This document shows, one piece after another, positions 19,266-28,232 of a stretch of DNA of 64,000 nt (positions within the stretch are counted from its first letter, which is position 1; each line of letters opens with the position of its first letter). Made by a program: the position numbers and the translations under genes. Under the pieces are notes generated by a model, which had not been told where the DNA came from, did not search any database, and worked only from the letters and a program-made list of their open reading frames with translations. The DNA is from Alkalicoccobacillus porphyridii (lineage in GTDB: Bacteria > Bacillota > Bacilli > Bacillales > Bacillaceae_D), in contig NZ_VLXZ01000009.1 in NCBI RefSeq assembly GCF_007293315.1, positions 62,001-126,000 of the forward strand, given 5' to 3'.

Positions 19266-19412
19266 TTATTCCTTCTTTCCTTCTCTCTTAAGAATAATAG
19301 TAACACCTGACTTCATCACAAACGATGTCAGAATACAAATCGAATCCGCCTGATTGATTTGGTTTAATAGGTTTGGTCCTAGCTGCTGCGTAATTAACCG
19401 AATTTCAGTCAT
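19266..19412 (-). CDS. 48-residue PLD-like N-terminal fragment
   Basis: A short frame starting ATG at 19412, overlapping the end of the MazG-like gene (GATGACTGA), and ending TAA at 19266. The product begins MTEIRLITQQLGPNLLNQI and continues QADSICILTSFVMKSGV, which matches the first beta-alpha-beta unit of PLD-like nuclease domains. The helicase in this cluster has the comparable ESSRSFLFSVAFITESGLATL. The rest of the domain, including HxK, is missing, so this is probably the stub of a truncated gene, though the overlap keeps it translationally coupled. Confidence 0.55.
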   Translation of the reverse strand: MTEIRLITQQLGPNLLNQINQADSICILTSFVMKSGVTIILKREGKKE

Positions 19413-19731
19413 CAATGACCTCTTTTAAAAAGATTCGTTCCTCAAAGCCTCCACGCTTTTCTGCCTTTTGTTTACGAACTTGTTCAAGCTCTTTAACTGA
19501 ACTATTATGTACAACAGTAAGTGAATGAATGACCTCCAAAACGTCTGCTAATTCCTCAATTGAATCGACATCGTTTGGAGCTTCTAAGTATTCCTGCATC
19601 TCTTCTTGAAGCTTTATACGCAGTTCTTTTAAGTATTGCTCATCAGAAAGAATATTTGTTGAAAGAGTCTTTCCTTCGCTTTTGATAATAGCAGGAATTT
19701 TATCACGAACTAGCTTATTGTAAATTGGCAT
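19405..19731 (-). CDS. MazG-like/PRA-PH-like pyrophosphohydrolase
   Basis: Protein of 108 residues of the all-alpha NTP pyrophosphatase class: it begins MPIYNKLVRDKIPAII and has the metal-binding EEMQEYLEAP and EELADVLEVIHSL motifs (ExxE and ExxD). Relatives hydrolyse (d)NTPs to monophosphates or resemble phosphoribosyl-ATP pyrophosphohydrolase, but no histidine pathway genes are nearby. Its end overlaps the PLD-like fragment start, so it appears to be the first gene of the Nudix-helicase cluster. Confidence 0.85.
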   Translation of the reverse strand: MPIYNKLVRDKIPAIIKSEGKTLSTNILSDEQYLKELRIKLQEEMQEYLEAPNDVDSIEELADVLEVIHSLTVVHNSSVKELEQVRKQKAEKRGGFEERIFLKEVIDD

Positions 19732-19821
19732 AGCTATCTGTCTCCTTAAAGGTAGTGTTTGTATTTATTTTAGCATAATTACCCAGTTATGAGTGGTTGA
19801 TTATTGAGAGATTCATCTACA

Positions 19822-19857
19822 AGGAAAAAGCCTTCTAGAGAACTCTCTAAAAGGCCA
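19822..19857 (-). terminator. terminator after selO
   Basis: On the minus strand GGCCTTTTAGAGAG pairs imperfectly with CTCTAGAAGGC, followed by TTTTTCC. Confidence 0.85.
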
Positions 19858-19870
19858 TTGAATATTATTA

Positions 19871-21352
19871 TCACGTCCCACAAAACGTCCGATACCCCTT
19901 ACCTTCATCCCCAGGTCCATACTTATAATCTTCCTGCTCCACGCTATAAGCATACGGGTTATCCATCACTTTTAATAACTTCTTTAGAACCGTGTAATCT
20001 TTGTCCTCGACCGCAGCTGAAAGTGCTTCTTCTACTCTATGGTTACGTGGAATGACAGCTGGGTTATGGGTTTTCAAAAGCTGTTGTACTTCTTCCGGTG
20101 ATTGTGGTTGTCTGGTCAGTCTATCCTTCCACTGCTCCTGCCAATCTGTGAAATCTTTTGAGCAGCTAAGAGATGATTCTTCAGATGGATCATTCAGTGT
20201 AAGCGCTCTGAATGTATTGGTGAAGTCAGCTTCAGTTGATTCCATGATGCCAAAAAGATGATCAATTAGCTCTTGATCTTTCTCTTCAATATTAAATAAT
20301 CCAAGCTTCTTACTCATCCCGCCATACCATTCGTTGAGATAGATATTTTTGAAGTTTGCTAATTCTTCCTGAACGAGTTCAACGGCTTTATCTTGATCTT
20401 CATGAACAAGTGGTACAAGTGTTTCTGCGAGTCTTGCCAGGTTCCAGTTGGCGATATATGGCTGATTCCCATACGCGTAGCGTCCTTGAACATCGATGGA
20501 GCTGAACACCGTCTCCGGATTATATGTGTTCATAAATGCGCATGGACCATAATCAATCGTCTCACCGCTGATGGACATGTTATCTGTGTTCATGACACCG
20601 TGAATAAAACCAACGAGCTGCCATTTCGCAATGAGTGCGGCTTGTTTTTTTAATACTTCTTGAAACAATGCTAAATATGGGTTGTTCGCTTCTTTCACTT
20701 CAGGATAATGGCGCCAGATCGCATAGTCAGCAAGTGCCTTTATATTATCAGGTTCTCCAGTACCGGCTGCATATTGGAAAGTACCAACTCGGAGATGACT
20801 GGAAGCGACCCTCGTCATAATTGCACCTGGTAGTCCTATTTCACGAAGCACTAACTCCCCCGTAGTCACTACTGCTAAGCTACGTGTCGTTGGAATACCT
20901 AAGCCGTGCATTGCTTCACTGATGATATACTCTCTCAGCATCGGGCCAAGCGCAGCACGTCCGTCTCCACCTCTTGAAAAATTGGTACGTCCTGATCCCT
21001 TAAGCTGGATGTCAAACCGTTCTTTGTCCGGAGTGAGCTGTTCACCAATTAAAAGGGCACGCCCGTCACCTAGCATTGTTAAGTTTCCAAATTGATGACC
21101 TGCATAAGCCTGTGCCAGCGCATGTCCACCTTCTGGAAGCTTGTTTCCTGCGAATATAGAAGCTCCCTCTTCGTTCCTAAGCGCATCAGCATCAAGTCCA
21201 AGTTTTTTGGCCAATTGATCATTAAACAGAACAAGATTTGGGTCCTCCACGGGATTTAAATCAAATATCCGAAAAAAATCTTCCGGCAGCTTAGAATAAC
21301 TGTTATCAAAATTCCAGCCGACATTGAGATGTGTACCATGTGTTGTCGTCAT
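19871..21352 (-). CDS. selO: SelO-type protein adenylyltransferase (YdiU)
   Basis: Pseudokinase-fold enzyme of 493 residues that in characterised members transfers AMP to Ser, Thr or Tyr of proteins in redox stress. Visible are [60 protein letters not shown] (the metal-binding loop) and the C-terminal YRTFCGT, with cysteine where some eukaryotic members have selenocysteine. ATG at 21352 is chosen because AAAGGAG ends 6 bases before it; the ATG at 21358 touches that site. It is a single gene. Confidence 0.92.
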   Translation of the reverse strand: MTTTHGTHLNVGWNFDNSYSKLPEDFFRIFDLNPVEDPNLVLFNDQLAKKLGLDADALRNEEGASIFAGNKLPEGGHALAQAYAGHQFGNLTMLGDGRALLIGEQLTPDKERFDIQLKGSGRTNFSRGGDGRAALGPMLREYIISEAMHGLGIPTTRSLAVVTTGELVLREIGLPGAIMTRVASSHLRVGTFQYAAGTGEPDNIKALADYAIWRHYPEVKEANNPYLALFQEVLKKQAALIAKWQLVGFIHGVMNTDNMSISGETIDYGPCAFMNTYNPETVFSSIDVQGRYAYGNQPYIANWNLARLAETLVPLVHEDQDKAVELVQEELANFKNIYLNEWYGGMSKKLGLFNIEEKDQELIDHLFGIMESTEADFTNTFRALTLNDPSEESSLSCSKDFTDWQEQWKDRLTRQPQSPEEVQQLLKTHNPAVIPRNHRVEEALSAAVEDKDYTVLKKLLKVMDNPYAYSVEQEDYKYGPGDEGKGYRTFCGT

Positions 21353-21468
21353 ATCCATCTCCTTTAAAACGTATTTATGATTTGGTTCCTTATCTTAAAA
21401 GTAGGTTCCTCTTCATCTTAGCACAGGAGCTATCCAAAGAAAAAAATCCTGCCGTGATTGCAAATTAA

Positions 21469-21507
21469 AAAAAGGACAGCTCTATCTCATTAGATAGGCT
21501 GCCCTTT
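21469..21507 (-). terminator. terminator after PhnB-like gene
   Basis: On the minus strand AAAGGGCAGCCTATCT pairs with AGATAGAGCTGTCCTTT around AATG, followed by further T. Confidence 0.88.
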
Positions 21508-21520
21508 AATTCGTTACTCA

Positions 21521-21925
21521 TTATTTTGATTCTGTATATATTTGAAAAGTCACACCAAACTTATCGGTAACATCTCCGAAAGCCGGGCTGAATGACGTTT
21601 CCTCGAGTGGCATATTAATATGCCCACCTTCGGCCAAGTCTGCAAAGATTCGTTTTGATTTCTCTGCATCATCTGATGTAATACATATGGTTACTTTTTT
21701 TCCTTCTTGAATAGAAGGTTCCGGTGTATCAGATAACATCAGCGAGGATTCCCCTACTTGAATAGCCGCATTTGCTATAAGGTCCTTCATTTCCGCTGGA
21801 GTACCTGGCATATCTGCATAAGTCATGATTCCAAGCACCTTTGCTTCCAACACTTTTTCATAGAACTGAATGGCTTCCCTTGCTTGTCCAGCTAAAGTGA
21901 CATAGGGTGTTAGACTCAATGTCAT
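21521..21925 (-). CDS. VOC superfamily protein, PhnB-like
   Basis: Protein of 134 residues. The repeated beta-alpha-beta-beta-beta units of the vicinal oxygen chelate fold are seen in LTPYVTLAGQAREAIQFYEKVL and in SFSPAFGDVTDKFGVTFQIY, as in PhnB/YjdN-type proteins (3-demethylubiquinone methyltransferase-like). The biochemical role in the family is unclear. ATG at 21925 has AGGAGG 8 bases upstream. Confidence 0.83.
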   Translation of the reverse strand: MTLSLTPYVTLAGQAREAIQFYEKVLEAKVLGIMTYADMPGTPAEMKDLIANAAIQVGESSLMLSDTPEPSIQEGKKVTICITSDDAEKSKRIFADLAEGGHINMPLEETSFSPAFGDVTDKFGVTFQIYTESK

Positions 21926-22050
21926 CAATCATTCCTCCTATAGTGAATCTGTAATATGCTACTGCTTGTATTATAACCTGATTTGAGGACTCAAGACTTT
22001 ATCTTTATGTAAAAAGCATTTCAAATATCTCAATACTCTGCGAACGCTAT

Positions 22051-22404
22051 CTACTTTTTATCTTCATAGAAAATAATTCGGTTACTAAATGGATCAACCA
22101 CCGTTACTTCCAGCGTGCCCCAAGGCGTTTCTTCAATACCTGGTTTCATATGTGGGTAATTCTTCTCAAGAAGCTTTTTTTGATATTGCTTTAATGACTT
22201 TTTCTGAATTCGAATAGAGCTTCCAGGCGAGGCATCACCATGATGCTCAGACAAATGAAGAACATCGCCCTCAGATGAAACTTGCACATACAATGGCATG
22301 TTGTCTTCGAATTGATGCGTCCAATCCAATTGTAATCCTAGAAAATCCAGATAAAATTCTTTTGCTTTCTCATAGTCAAAAATGCGCAATATCGGAATAA
22401 TCAT
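22051..22404 (-). CDS. VOC protein of bleomycin-resistance type
   Basis: Protein of 117 residues with one VOC module pair: IPILRIFDYEKAKEFYLDFLGLQLDWTH at the start and PGIEETPWGTLEVTVVDPFSNRIIF at the end, the pattern of bleomycin-binding/glyoxalase superfamily proteins. The product may bind a drug or act as a small glyoxalase; neither is shown. ATG at 22404 has AAGGGG 9 bases upstream, while the ATG at 22413 is too close. Confidence 0.8.
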   Translation of the reverse strand: MIIPILRIFDYEKAKEFYLDFLGLQLDWTHQFEDNMPLYVQVSSEGDVLHLSEHHGDASPGSSIRIQKKSLKQYQKKLLEKNYPHMKPGIEETPWGTLEVTVVDPFSNRIIFYEDKK

Positions 22405-22593
22405 TTTCTTCATCCCCTTTCAATAACTTATGAGCTATATCAACATTTTAATCTTCCTTAAAAGCTGTTTTCCAGGTTCACGATTTACTGTACCCAAATC
22501 AAATCAAACTGAACCCTATAATTTTCCATACATAAAATTGGACATGTATAAATAAAGTGGAAAGGACAACTATCTATCAAGGGGGATTAGCGA

Positions 22594-23073
22594 GTGGACT
22601 TCCTGTATTATCTGCTTTTATTTGTTGCTAGCGCGATCCCTTTTATCGAGATCTTTACAACCATTCCAGTTAGCTTATTTTTACTTAAGCTTGACCCTAC
22701 CTTAACGGCCATTATCTGTTTTAGTGGTAACGCATTGGGTATCATTGGTTTTGTAATCTTAGGCTCTACTTTAAAAAAGAGAGTCGTCTATTTATCTATG
22801 TCAGAAGTGGCTTCAAACAAAAAGGAGAAAAGTAAGAAGAAGAAAAAAGAATTACTAGAGAGAACCTTTAAACGTTTTGGGATCTTTGGGGTCGCCATCA
22901 TCATCCCAATCCTCATTAGCTCCCATGCAGGCGTTTTGTTTCACCGTACTTTAGGGGTATCAAAGCTTGTCTTACTATTCTGGGTAGTTGCCGGTGTTGC
23001 CGTTTGGACAGTGGCTCTGACGGCTGCAAGTGTGTGGTTTCCATCATTAGTGACTTCGTTTTTTTCTATTTAA
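22594..23073 (+). CDS. small multidrug export-type membrane protein
   Basis: Protein of 159 residues resembling the small multidrug export family (PF06695): an N-terminal re-entrant-like ASAIPFIEIFTTIPVSLFLLKLDP, then GNALGIIGFVILG, a lysine-rich cytosolic loop (about 75-92), and three further hydrophobic segments. The family name rests on weak evidence and the substrate is unknown. The start is GTG, with GGGGGAT about 8 bases upstream. Confidence 0.75.
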   Translation: MDFLYYLLLFVASAIPFIEIFTTIPVSLFLLKLDPTLTAIICFSGNALGIIGFVILGSTLKKRVVYLSMSEVASNKKEKSKKKKKELLERTFKRFGIFGVAIIIPILISSHAGVLFHRTLGVSKLVLLFWVVAGVAVWTVALTAASVWFPSLVTSFFSI

Positions 23074-23081
23074 ATAGAAAA

Positions 23082-23105
23082 GACTACCATTCATAACGGG
23101 TAGTC
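23082..23105. terminator. convergent terminator
   Basis: GACTACC pairs with GGGTAGTC between convergent genes. On the minus strand it is followed by TTTTC. Confidence 0.65.
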
Positions 23106-23106
23106 A

Positions 23107-23445
23107 TTATACTTCAGGTAACACTTTATAATAGAGGGAGACTTTTTGGGTGCTCATTTCCTTAATGAAGCTTTCATACTGATCTATTGATCGAATAGCA
23201 TTTTGATGGACCTGGCTATAAATTAGATCAGTTCTTCTGGCTTCCTTGCTTTGCTTTTCATGAAATGCATTGATTAACTTGCCGCTGCTTGATTCAAGTC
23301 CTTTTGTTAAGGAAAGATTGAATTGGTGCTGCATACTGTATAACTCCATCAAAATGAAGTTTATTTTCATCTTTTTCCCTGTGTAACTGGGATCCTCTTT
23401 AAATCTATGGTTCAATGTTACAACTCCAGTTTCTTCTGTAATCAT
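23107..23445 (-). CDS. small helical protein, third gene of unknown operon
   Basis: Protein of 112 residues, mainly helical and polar, with no signal peptide or membrane segment. ATG overlaps the stop of the preceding gene (ATGA), so it is translationally coupled to the hydrolase-like protein. No family is recognised. From size and position it could be a chaperone, partner or immunity protein for the upstream product; this is inference. Confidence 0.6.
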   Translation of the reverse strand: MITEETGVVTLNHRFKEDPSYTGKKMKINFILMELYSMQHQFNLSLTKGLESSSGKLINAFHEKQSKEARRTDLIYSQVHQNAIRSIDQYESFIKEMSTQKVSLYYKVLPEV

Positions 23446-25439
23446 CCTTGCCCCCCTGATAATTGAAAAATATTAGCTACTTCGTGATCTGCACCAAAAA
23501 TCTCCTCAACACCATCTCTTATGGTCTCCAACATTACTCTTTGTTGCTCAAGTTGTTCTTGGATCATATTTGTCCAGGTTATATGTTCGGGAATAATTGG
23601 ACCTGGTATTACTTCATTTACGTTAATTCTTTCAATAAGGCTAAGTTGCGGAGCAGAAGTACTACTAAGTAGAGCTTGATGTCCTCTTGGATTTGACTCC
23701 ATTTCATTGTATTTACCAATAAGCTCCTGCTTCCGTTCACTAGTATCATCAATAACACCTTGCTCATAGTACTCCATAAATTTATGGGCGGATTCTATCT
23801 GTAACTCAATAGATTTCATTCCTTGATGGTAGGTTTCAACGACTTGTGTCAAATTTAACTTTATTTCGTTAGCTCCTTTACCAGTAGACAGATACATATC
23901 GTTACCTCGGTATGAAACCCCGTCTGGAGCAATTGCATTTAGCATTTCTTCGATACTGTGACTATGCGCAATATCAGATGAAACTTCACCTAGTTCTTCT
24001 GACAACGCATCTATATGTCCTAAAAGTTTATCTTTTTCACCTAACAGCATTATAACAAAAGCTACGTTATCCATTAAAATACTAAAAGCAGATCCTGCAC
24101 TAAGTGAATGAGGATTATCTTTATAAAAATCTTCAGTAAATTCATAATCAACAATTTTTTGGAGCGACTCTGTTAAACCGTTTAATTCCTCAACGACTGT
24201 TTTTTTCGACTCTTCATTAATATAATTACCCTCAACTAAATAACTGAAAATCTCTTCTGACGAGTTATTTAACCCGTCTATAGTATCCATTGCTGGACCT
24301 AAATTTCTCTGAATGTCTTTGATTTGATTTAGAATTTCAATTGCATCACCTGTATTAGAAATTGCATCAGGCACCTTACCCATTATTTGCATTATTAAAT
24401 CGTTACTCATATTTGTCATTTGCGCAGTTATTGTTCTTCCTGAGGAATTTAGCTCTTCAAAAGTAACTAGTTCTTCGAAATCCTTCGCTAAAGCATTAAT
24501 ATCACTTATAATATTTTTATTTACTCCAGTCATCTCTTCAAACACATCTGAGGCTCCATCAATTCCGTTTTCCACATAAGCATCAGCTGGTGGAATTAAG
24601 ATTTCCTGCCATTTTGCTATTTCTTCATCGGGGATATCTGAAAATAGTTCTGTCAATCCAGATACATCTGAGTTTGTTACAATGACATTATCTTCTCCTA
24701 CCGTAACAAAACCTCTTATGTTTTGCATTATTGCGTAAAGGGGATCGTTGCTTGAACGAAGCTGATAAATAGCTCCTGTATCAATTTGTTCTTTGATGTA
24801 TTCAAGTGCAAATTTTTCGAGTTCATCTTTGGGTATGCTATATACTCCGAGTTCGTCCAATCGTGATATCGAAAATTCTTGATTTACTTTTTGTGTAAAC
24901 AGACTATCCTCATCATAAAGTTGATAAATACTTATTTGAGCTCCATTTACACCGTAAATTTTATCAAAATCGTTTCTAAACACTTGTGCAGTTAAATTAT
25001 TATTATTAGCCAATGAATGTCCCAATGAGATAGCAAGTGAATTCTCAACATCGACATCTAATTTTTCTTGTGCTTCATATAAAAATGCATTGGTATCATG
25101 AGCTTGCGATGCATCCCTTCCTAAAAATAAACCATAGCCATTGTATGACCAATCCCCAGAATCGTTTGATCCTTGAGATATAATATATAATTGATCAATT
25201 CCTTTTTCTTCGTTTAAAAAATGTATAGCGGTACCATCATAACTAGAGTCTATACTATCACTTTCATTAGAGTTAAAAATAGTCATATCTGCGGGTATGT
25301 TTTCCCCCATTTCCTCCAGATATATTCTTTCAACTTCAGTTTGAAACTCTTTATTTGTCATTCCATTCTTCATCTGATATTCCAATTGTGTTATTCGCAG
25401 CCAAACCTCCTTTTCTTCGAGTAATTCTTTATTCTTCAT
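23442..25439 (-). CDS. DUF6792-like hydrolase-fold protein with helical tail
   Basis: Protein of 665 residues without a signal peptide. The N-terminal 200 residues look like a lipase-type alpha/beta-hydrolase: QLYIISQGS near 80, a possible nucleophile elbow LGHSLANNN near 139-147, and YGVNGAQISIYQLY. I associate this pattern with DUF6792, from memory and with moderate certainty. Residues 270-600 are long helices, possibly coiled coil. It has a good ribosome-binding site (AGGAGG, 8 bases) inside the end of the lipoprotein gene. Possible roles are a secreted effector or a cell-surface lipase; neither is proven. Confidence 0.65.
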   Translation of the reverse strand: MKNKELLEEKEVWLRITQLEYQMKNGMTNKEFQTEVERIYLEEMGENIPADMTIFNSNESDSIDSSYDGTAIHFLNEEKGIDQLYIISQGSNDSGDWSYNGYGLFLGRDASQAHDTNAFLYEAQEKLDVDVENSLAISLGHSLANNNNLTAQVFRNDFDKIYGVNGAQISIYQLYDEDSLFTQKVNQEFSISRLDELGVYSIPKDELEKFALEYIKEQIDTGAIYQLRSSNDPLYAIMQNIRGFVTVGEDNVIVTNSDVSGLTELFSDIPDEEIAKWQEILIPPADAYVENGIDGASDVFEEMTGVNKNIISDINALAKDFEELVTFEELNSSGRTITAQMTNMSNDLIMQIMGKVPDAISNTGDAIEILNQIKDIQRNLGPAMDTIDGLNNSSEEIFSYLVEGNYINEESKKTVVEELNGLTESLQKIVDYEFTEDFYKDNPHSLSAGSAFSILMDNVAFVIMLLGEKDKLLGHIDALSEELGEVSSDIAHSHSIEEMLNAIAPDGVSYRGNDMYLSTGKGANEIKLNLTQVVETYHQGMKSIELQIESAHKFMEYYEQGVIDDTSERKQELIGKYNEMESNPRGHQALLSSTSAPQLSLIERINVNEVIPGPIIPEHITWTNMIQEQLEQQRVMLETIRDGVEEIFGADHEVANIFQLSGGQG

Positions 25440-26139
25440 TACTGTTTCCTCCTGAGTCTGTCTCTTTTAGATAATTTATGGACTTTACCCACTCAAGCAC
25501 AAACTCCTCTTCTTTTTCTAAGTTCAATTCACAATTATCTTGTTCTTTATCTAAGCATGATGATATGTATGAAAACTGAGTGGCTTGAGGCTTATCATCT
25601 TCTTTAACTTTAAAACCTATTACATAAATCTCATTTCCATGTTCAGTCTCTCTTATTAAAGAACCGTAGTGAATGATAGCACCTTCATGTTCTAATTCTT
25701 TCCAATCATCCGCGTAACCCCATTTTTCTCCATGCGCATCCAGACTTCTATCTGGGTAATTTGCAATCCCATTAAGAAAATATTCAAAATCCGCAATATA
25801 TCCTTTATTTTCAGCATTACTTTCATAAGCAAATCGTACCTTATCATAATGATCACCATCAGACCCAGATCCATTCTTCAAAAACACTGCCTCCTCTGGA
25901 AACCACATGGTATACGCTCCTATAGGTGATTCCATTAAATAAAACCCTTCTTCCTCAGGTTCAGTTGAGACCATTAGCTCCCTGGATGCTTCATCTTGAA
26001 AGGCTTGAATTTGCGGTAGTTCTTCCGGGTTCATTTCTGATGGTTTTTTAGATTCATCTCCACCTGTATTATCCATATCCCCACATCCTCCAATTAGAAA
26101 TAAAGTGAATAATAATATAATTGCATGTAATTTTTTCAT
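25429..26139 (-). CDS. lipoprotein, first gene of unknown operon
   Basis: Protein of 236 residues with a type II signal peptide (KKLHAIILLFTLFLIGGC, lipidated C at the lipobox IGGC), followed by an acidic linker and a globular domain. No family is recognised. It overlaps the next gene by 11 bp, implying a tight operon with the hydrolase-like protein. Confidence 0.75.
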   Translation of the reverse strand: MKKLHAIILLFTLFLIGGCGDMDNTGGDESKKPSEMNPEELPQIQAFQDEASRELMVSTEPEEEGFYLMESPIGAYTMWFPEEAVFLKNGSGSDGDHYDKVRFAYESNAENKGYIADFEYFLNGIANYPDRSLDAHGEKWGYADDWKELEHEGAIIHYGSLIRETEHGNEIYVIGFKVKEDDKPQATQFSYISSCLDKEQDNCELNLEKEEEFVLEWVKSINYLKETDSGGNSNEE

Positions 26140-26314
26140 CGAGTCAACTCCTTATTTCCCTATACCCATTCAATATAATTTCTAACATATAATTGAAATT
26201 TTTGTAACAAACTAAAGTCCTTGTGATAATATGACTAGTAATTGATGTAGTTGTTTTGAAATAGTATGTAACTTGAAATGGATGGCTTGAAGTAAAATTT
26301 ATAGGGGGCTGAGA

Positions 26315-26629
26315 ATGTCAATTAAAAAGATGTTTTTCATTAGCATAGGCTTAGCTTTACTATCGGTTTTTGTTTTTCCACCATTTGAAGAGATTACTGA
26401 GGAGGGTGTGACGTATTCATATGGTGCTCCCATAGAATTTATGATTTACCAGAGCTTTGAAGGCGAAGAACCTACCTACTGGCAATTGATTACTTTTGAT
26501 CGTACATACATGCATATATTCCTATTTATAAATTGTGTCACCGCTATCTTTGTCATCCTACTTTTTATTAAATTGCTTGATGAAAAGCGCAGAAAACGTA
26601 AAGTGAGTGCTCGTGAAGAAGAGCAATAG
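26315..26629 (+). CDS. small membrane protein, paralogue A
   Basis: Protein of 104 residues with hydrophobic segments at about 6-22 and 68-90 and a basic tail. It shares a layout and motifs with the next gene (FPPFEEITEEGVTYSYGAP here versus MPSSEKVTGNGVTFSYGFP), so the two are tandem duplicates. Function is unknown. Upstream GGGGGCTGAGA serves as the ribosome-binding site. Confidence 0.68.
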   Translation: MSIKKMFFISIGLALLSVFVFPPFEEITEEGVTYSYGAPIEFMIYQSFEGEEPTYWQLITFDRTYMHIFLFINCVTAIFVILLFIKLLDEKRRKRKVSAREEEQ

Positions 26630-26713
26630 AAACCTATTTAAATACTTTGACATGCTACTATTCTTCAGATAAATGGGTATAGATAGAGAAATGATTAGTT
26701 AGGAGGCTTGCAA

Positions 26714-27031
26714 ATGAAAAAGCAATGGTTTCTGATTACAAGCATTGTCCTTTCCATCCTTTCGATTTTTGTCATGCCGTCTTCTGAAAAGGTAACGGGA
26801 AATGGGGTCACATTTTCCTATGGATTCCCGGTACGTTTTGTTGAATATTTCAGTATTGAAGGAGTGGAGCCAGCTAGATGGGAATTACTTAATATAACCC
26901 GATCACTTACTGACTTAGGTGCCTTCGCGGTGTGCGTTGCTATTCTCTACTTATTCTTTCTCTTCATTAACTACCTTATTAATAAGCTACTGAATAACCG
27001 CCAGAATAAATCACAGGCTGAAAGAAATTAA
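26714..27031 (+). CDS. small membrane protein, paralogue B
   Basis: Protein of 105 residues, a diverged tandem copy of the preceding gene with the same two-helix plan and the shared VTFSYG motif between the helices. ATG at 26714 has AGGAGG 7 bases upstream, excluding the TTG at 26708. Function is unknown. Confidence 0.68.
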   Translation: MKKQWFLITSIVLSILSIFVMPSSEKVTGNGVTFSYGFPVRFVEYFSIEGVEPARWELLNITRSLTDLGAFAVCVAILYLFFLFINYLINKLLNNRQNKSQAERN

Positions 27032-27571
27032 CTAATCCATAGGTTTTACAGAAATAAAGGTAATTAACAGGATCTCCTCAAGAATCAGCAAATCTTGCTT
27101 ATGTATTATTAATTGGGCATCTCCTAAAAAGATTGCTCCGTCATAAGATGACGTTACAACCTGTTCACCTGCCTCATTAGTCATTTCAATGGTTTTACTT
27201 CCTAAGTCACTTATAATGGTGAAGGTCTGGTTCTCAGTAACATAAGAATATTTGGGGTGTAATTTAATCTTAGATTCATTAATGAGTGTACCTAGTTTCT
27301 TATTGTTATCTTTATGTATAGTCCACCTTTGTTTGAATAAGGTCTTTCTGACACTTTTAGCTCTTAATTCAATGATGTCTTTTTGGCCAGCAAGTATACA
27401 TTGATAATTTGATTTATCTATGAGAGAAAGATGTCGATCAAATAGCTCATCCACTTTTGTTTTATAATATAACTGGAGCCTACCAATATCACTATTTGAT
27501 GAGTCTCTTATCTGAATTGGTTTTATAGATCTTCTTAATTTAGGCAAGGTAAATGAATAATGATTGTTCAT
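27032..27571 (-). CDS. tubby C-terminal-like domain protein
   Basis: Protein of 179 residues built of beta strands with the pattern seen in bacterial tubby/LURP-one-like domains: paired strands such as QCILAGQKDIIELRAKS, QRWTIHKDNNKKLGTLI and FTIISDLGSKTIEMTNEAG. There is no signal peptide. The family binds phospholipid in eukaryotes; the bacterial role is unknown. The assignment is by pattern only. AAGGGG lies upstream of ATG. Confidence 0.5.
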   Translation of the reverse strand: MNNHYSFTLPKLRRSIKPIQIRDSSNSDIGRLQLYYKTKVDELFDRHLSLIDKSNYQCILAGQKDIIELRAKSVRKTLFKQRWTIHKDNNKKLGTLINESKIKLHPKYSYVTENQTFTIISDLGSKTIEMTNEAGEQVVTSSYDGAIFLGDAQLIIHKQDLLILEEILLITFISVKPMD

Positions 27572-27645
27572 TATGTATCCCCTTCTTCCTTTTTATCTGG
27601 CATACTATAGTAGCTTACATACTCAGTAATAGAAAAGGTGAAATG

Positions 27646-28200
27646 ATGTTATCCTTACTATCTAAATTACAAAATGCTTTTGATGAAATGAATGTAACAT
27701 GGGCCGTTGGCGGTTCTTTGATGCTGCAGCTACGAGGATTATCTACAATACCCAATGATATTGATTTATTAGTTACTGAGGAAGATGCTCCTAAGCTCAT
27801 ACAACAATTAAACTCTATTGGAACACCTCTTGAAATGCCTAAAAAACAAACCGTTTTGACTTCTTCTACTTTTGCCAAGTATGATTTTGACGGAGTAGGC
27901 GTTGATGTAATGGTCAACTTTGGAGTAAAGCATGAAAAAGGGACCTATATTTGTCTATTAGATCACGACTCTATTTCTGATAATCCCATGACAAGCGGGC
28001 ACGCTTACCCACTTAGTGCGCTTGAAGATTGGTATGTTCTATATTTACTTATGCCTAATCGAGAGAGTAAGGTGGCTTTGATTGAGAAGCATTTTATGAA
28101 AGAGGGCATTAGAAAACCTCATTTGTTTGAAAGAGCGTTACGGCAGCCATTACCTGAGCATGTTGAATTAAAAATTTTTGAGATGCTTGGATTACCTTAG
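27646..28200 (+). CDS. nucleotidyltransferase-fold protein
   Basis: Protein of 184 residues with the polymerase-beta-type nucleotidyltransferase signature: VGGSLMLQLRG followed by NDIDLLV (GGS and DxD), then a third acidic position in GVDVMVNF. This resembles small substrate-specific or antitoxin-like transferases (DUF-type, MNT-like) rather than a polymerase. The reading from 27553 adds an implausible hydrophobic leader; AAAGGTG lies before ATG 27643/27646. It has no toxin-like HEPN partner nearby. Confidence 0.72.
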   Translation: MLSLLSKLQNAFDEMNVTWAVGGSLMLQLRGLSTIPNDIDLLVTEEDAPKLIQQLNSIGTPLEMPKKQTVLTSSTFAKYDFDGVGVDVMVNFGVKHEKGTYICLLDHDSISDNPMTSGHAYPLSALEDWYVLYLLMPNRESKVALIEKHFMKEGIRKPHLFERALRQPLPEHVELKIFEMLGLP

Positions 28201-28232
28201 AAGGGTTTACTTATTGCTTTATTATTAAAAGT

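Noticed and set aside
19871-21352. Selenocysteine in SelO
   Set aside because: The C-terminal motif has TGT/TGC cysteine and ends in CGT; there is no in-frame TGA before the stop.
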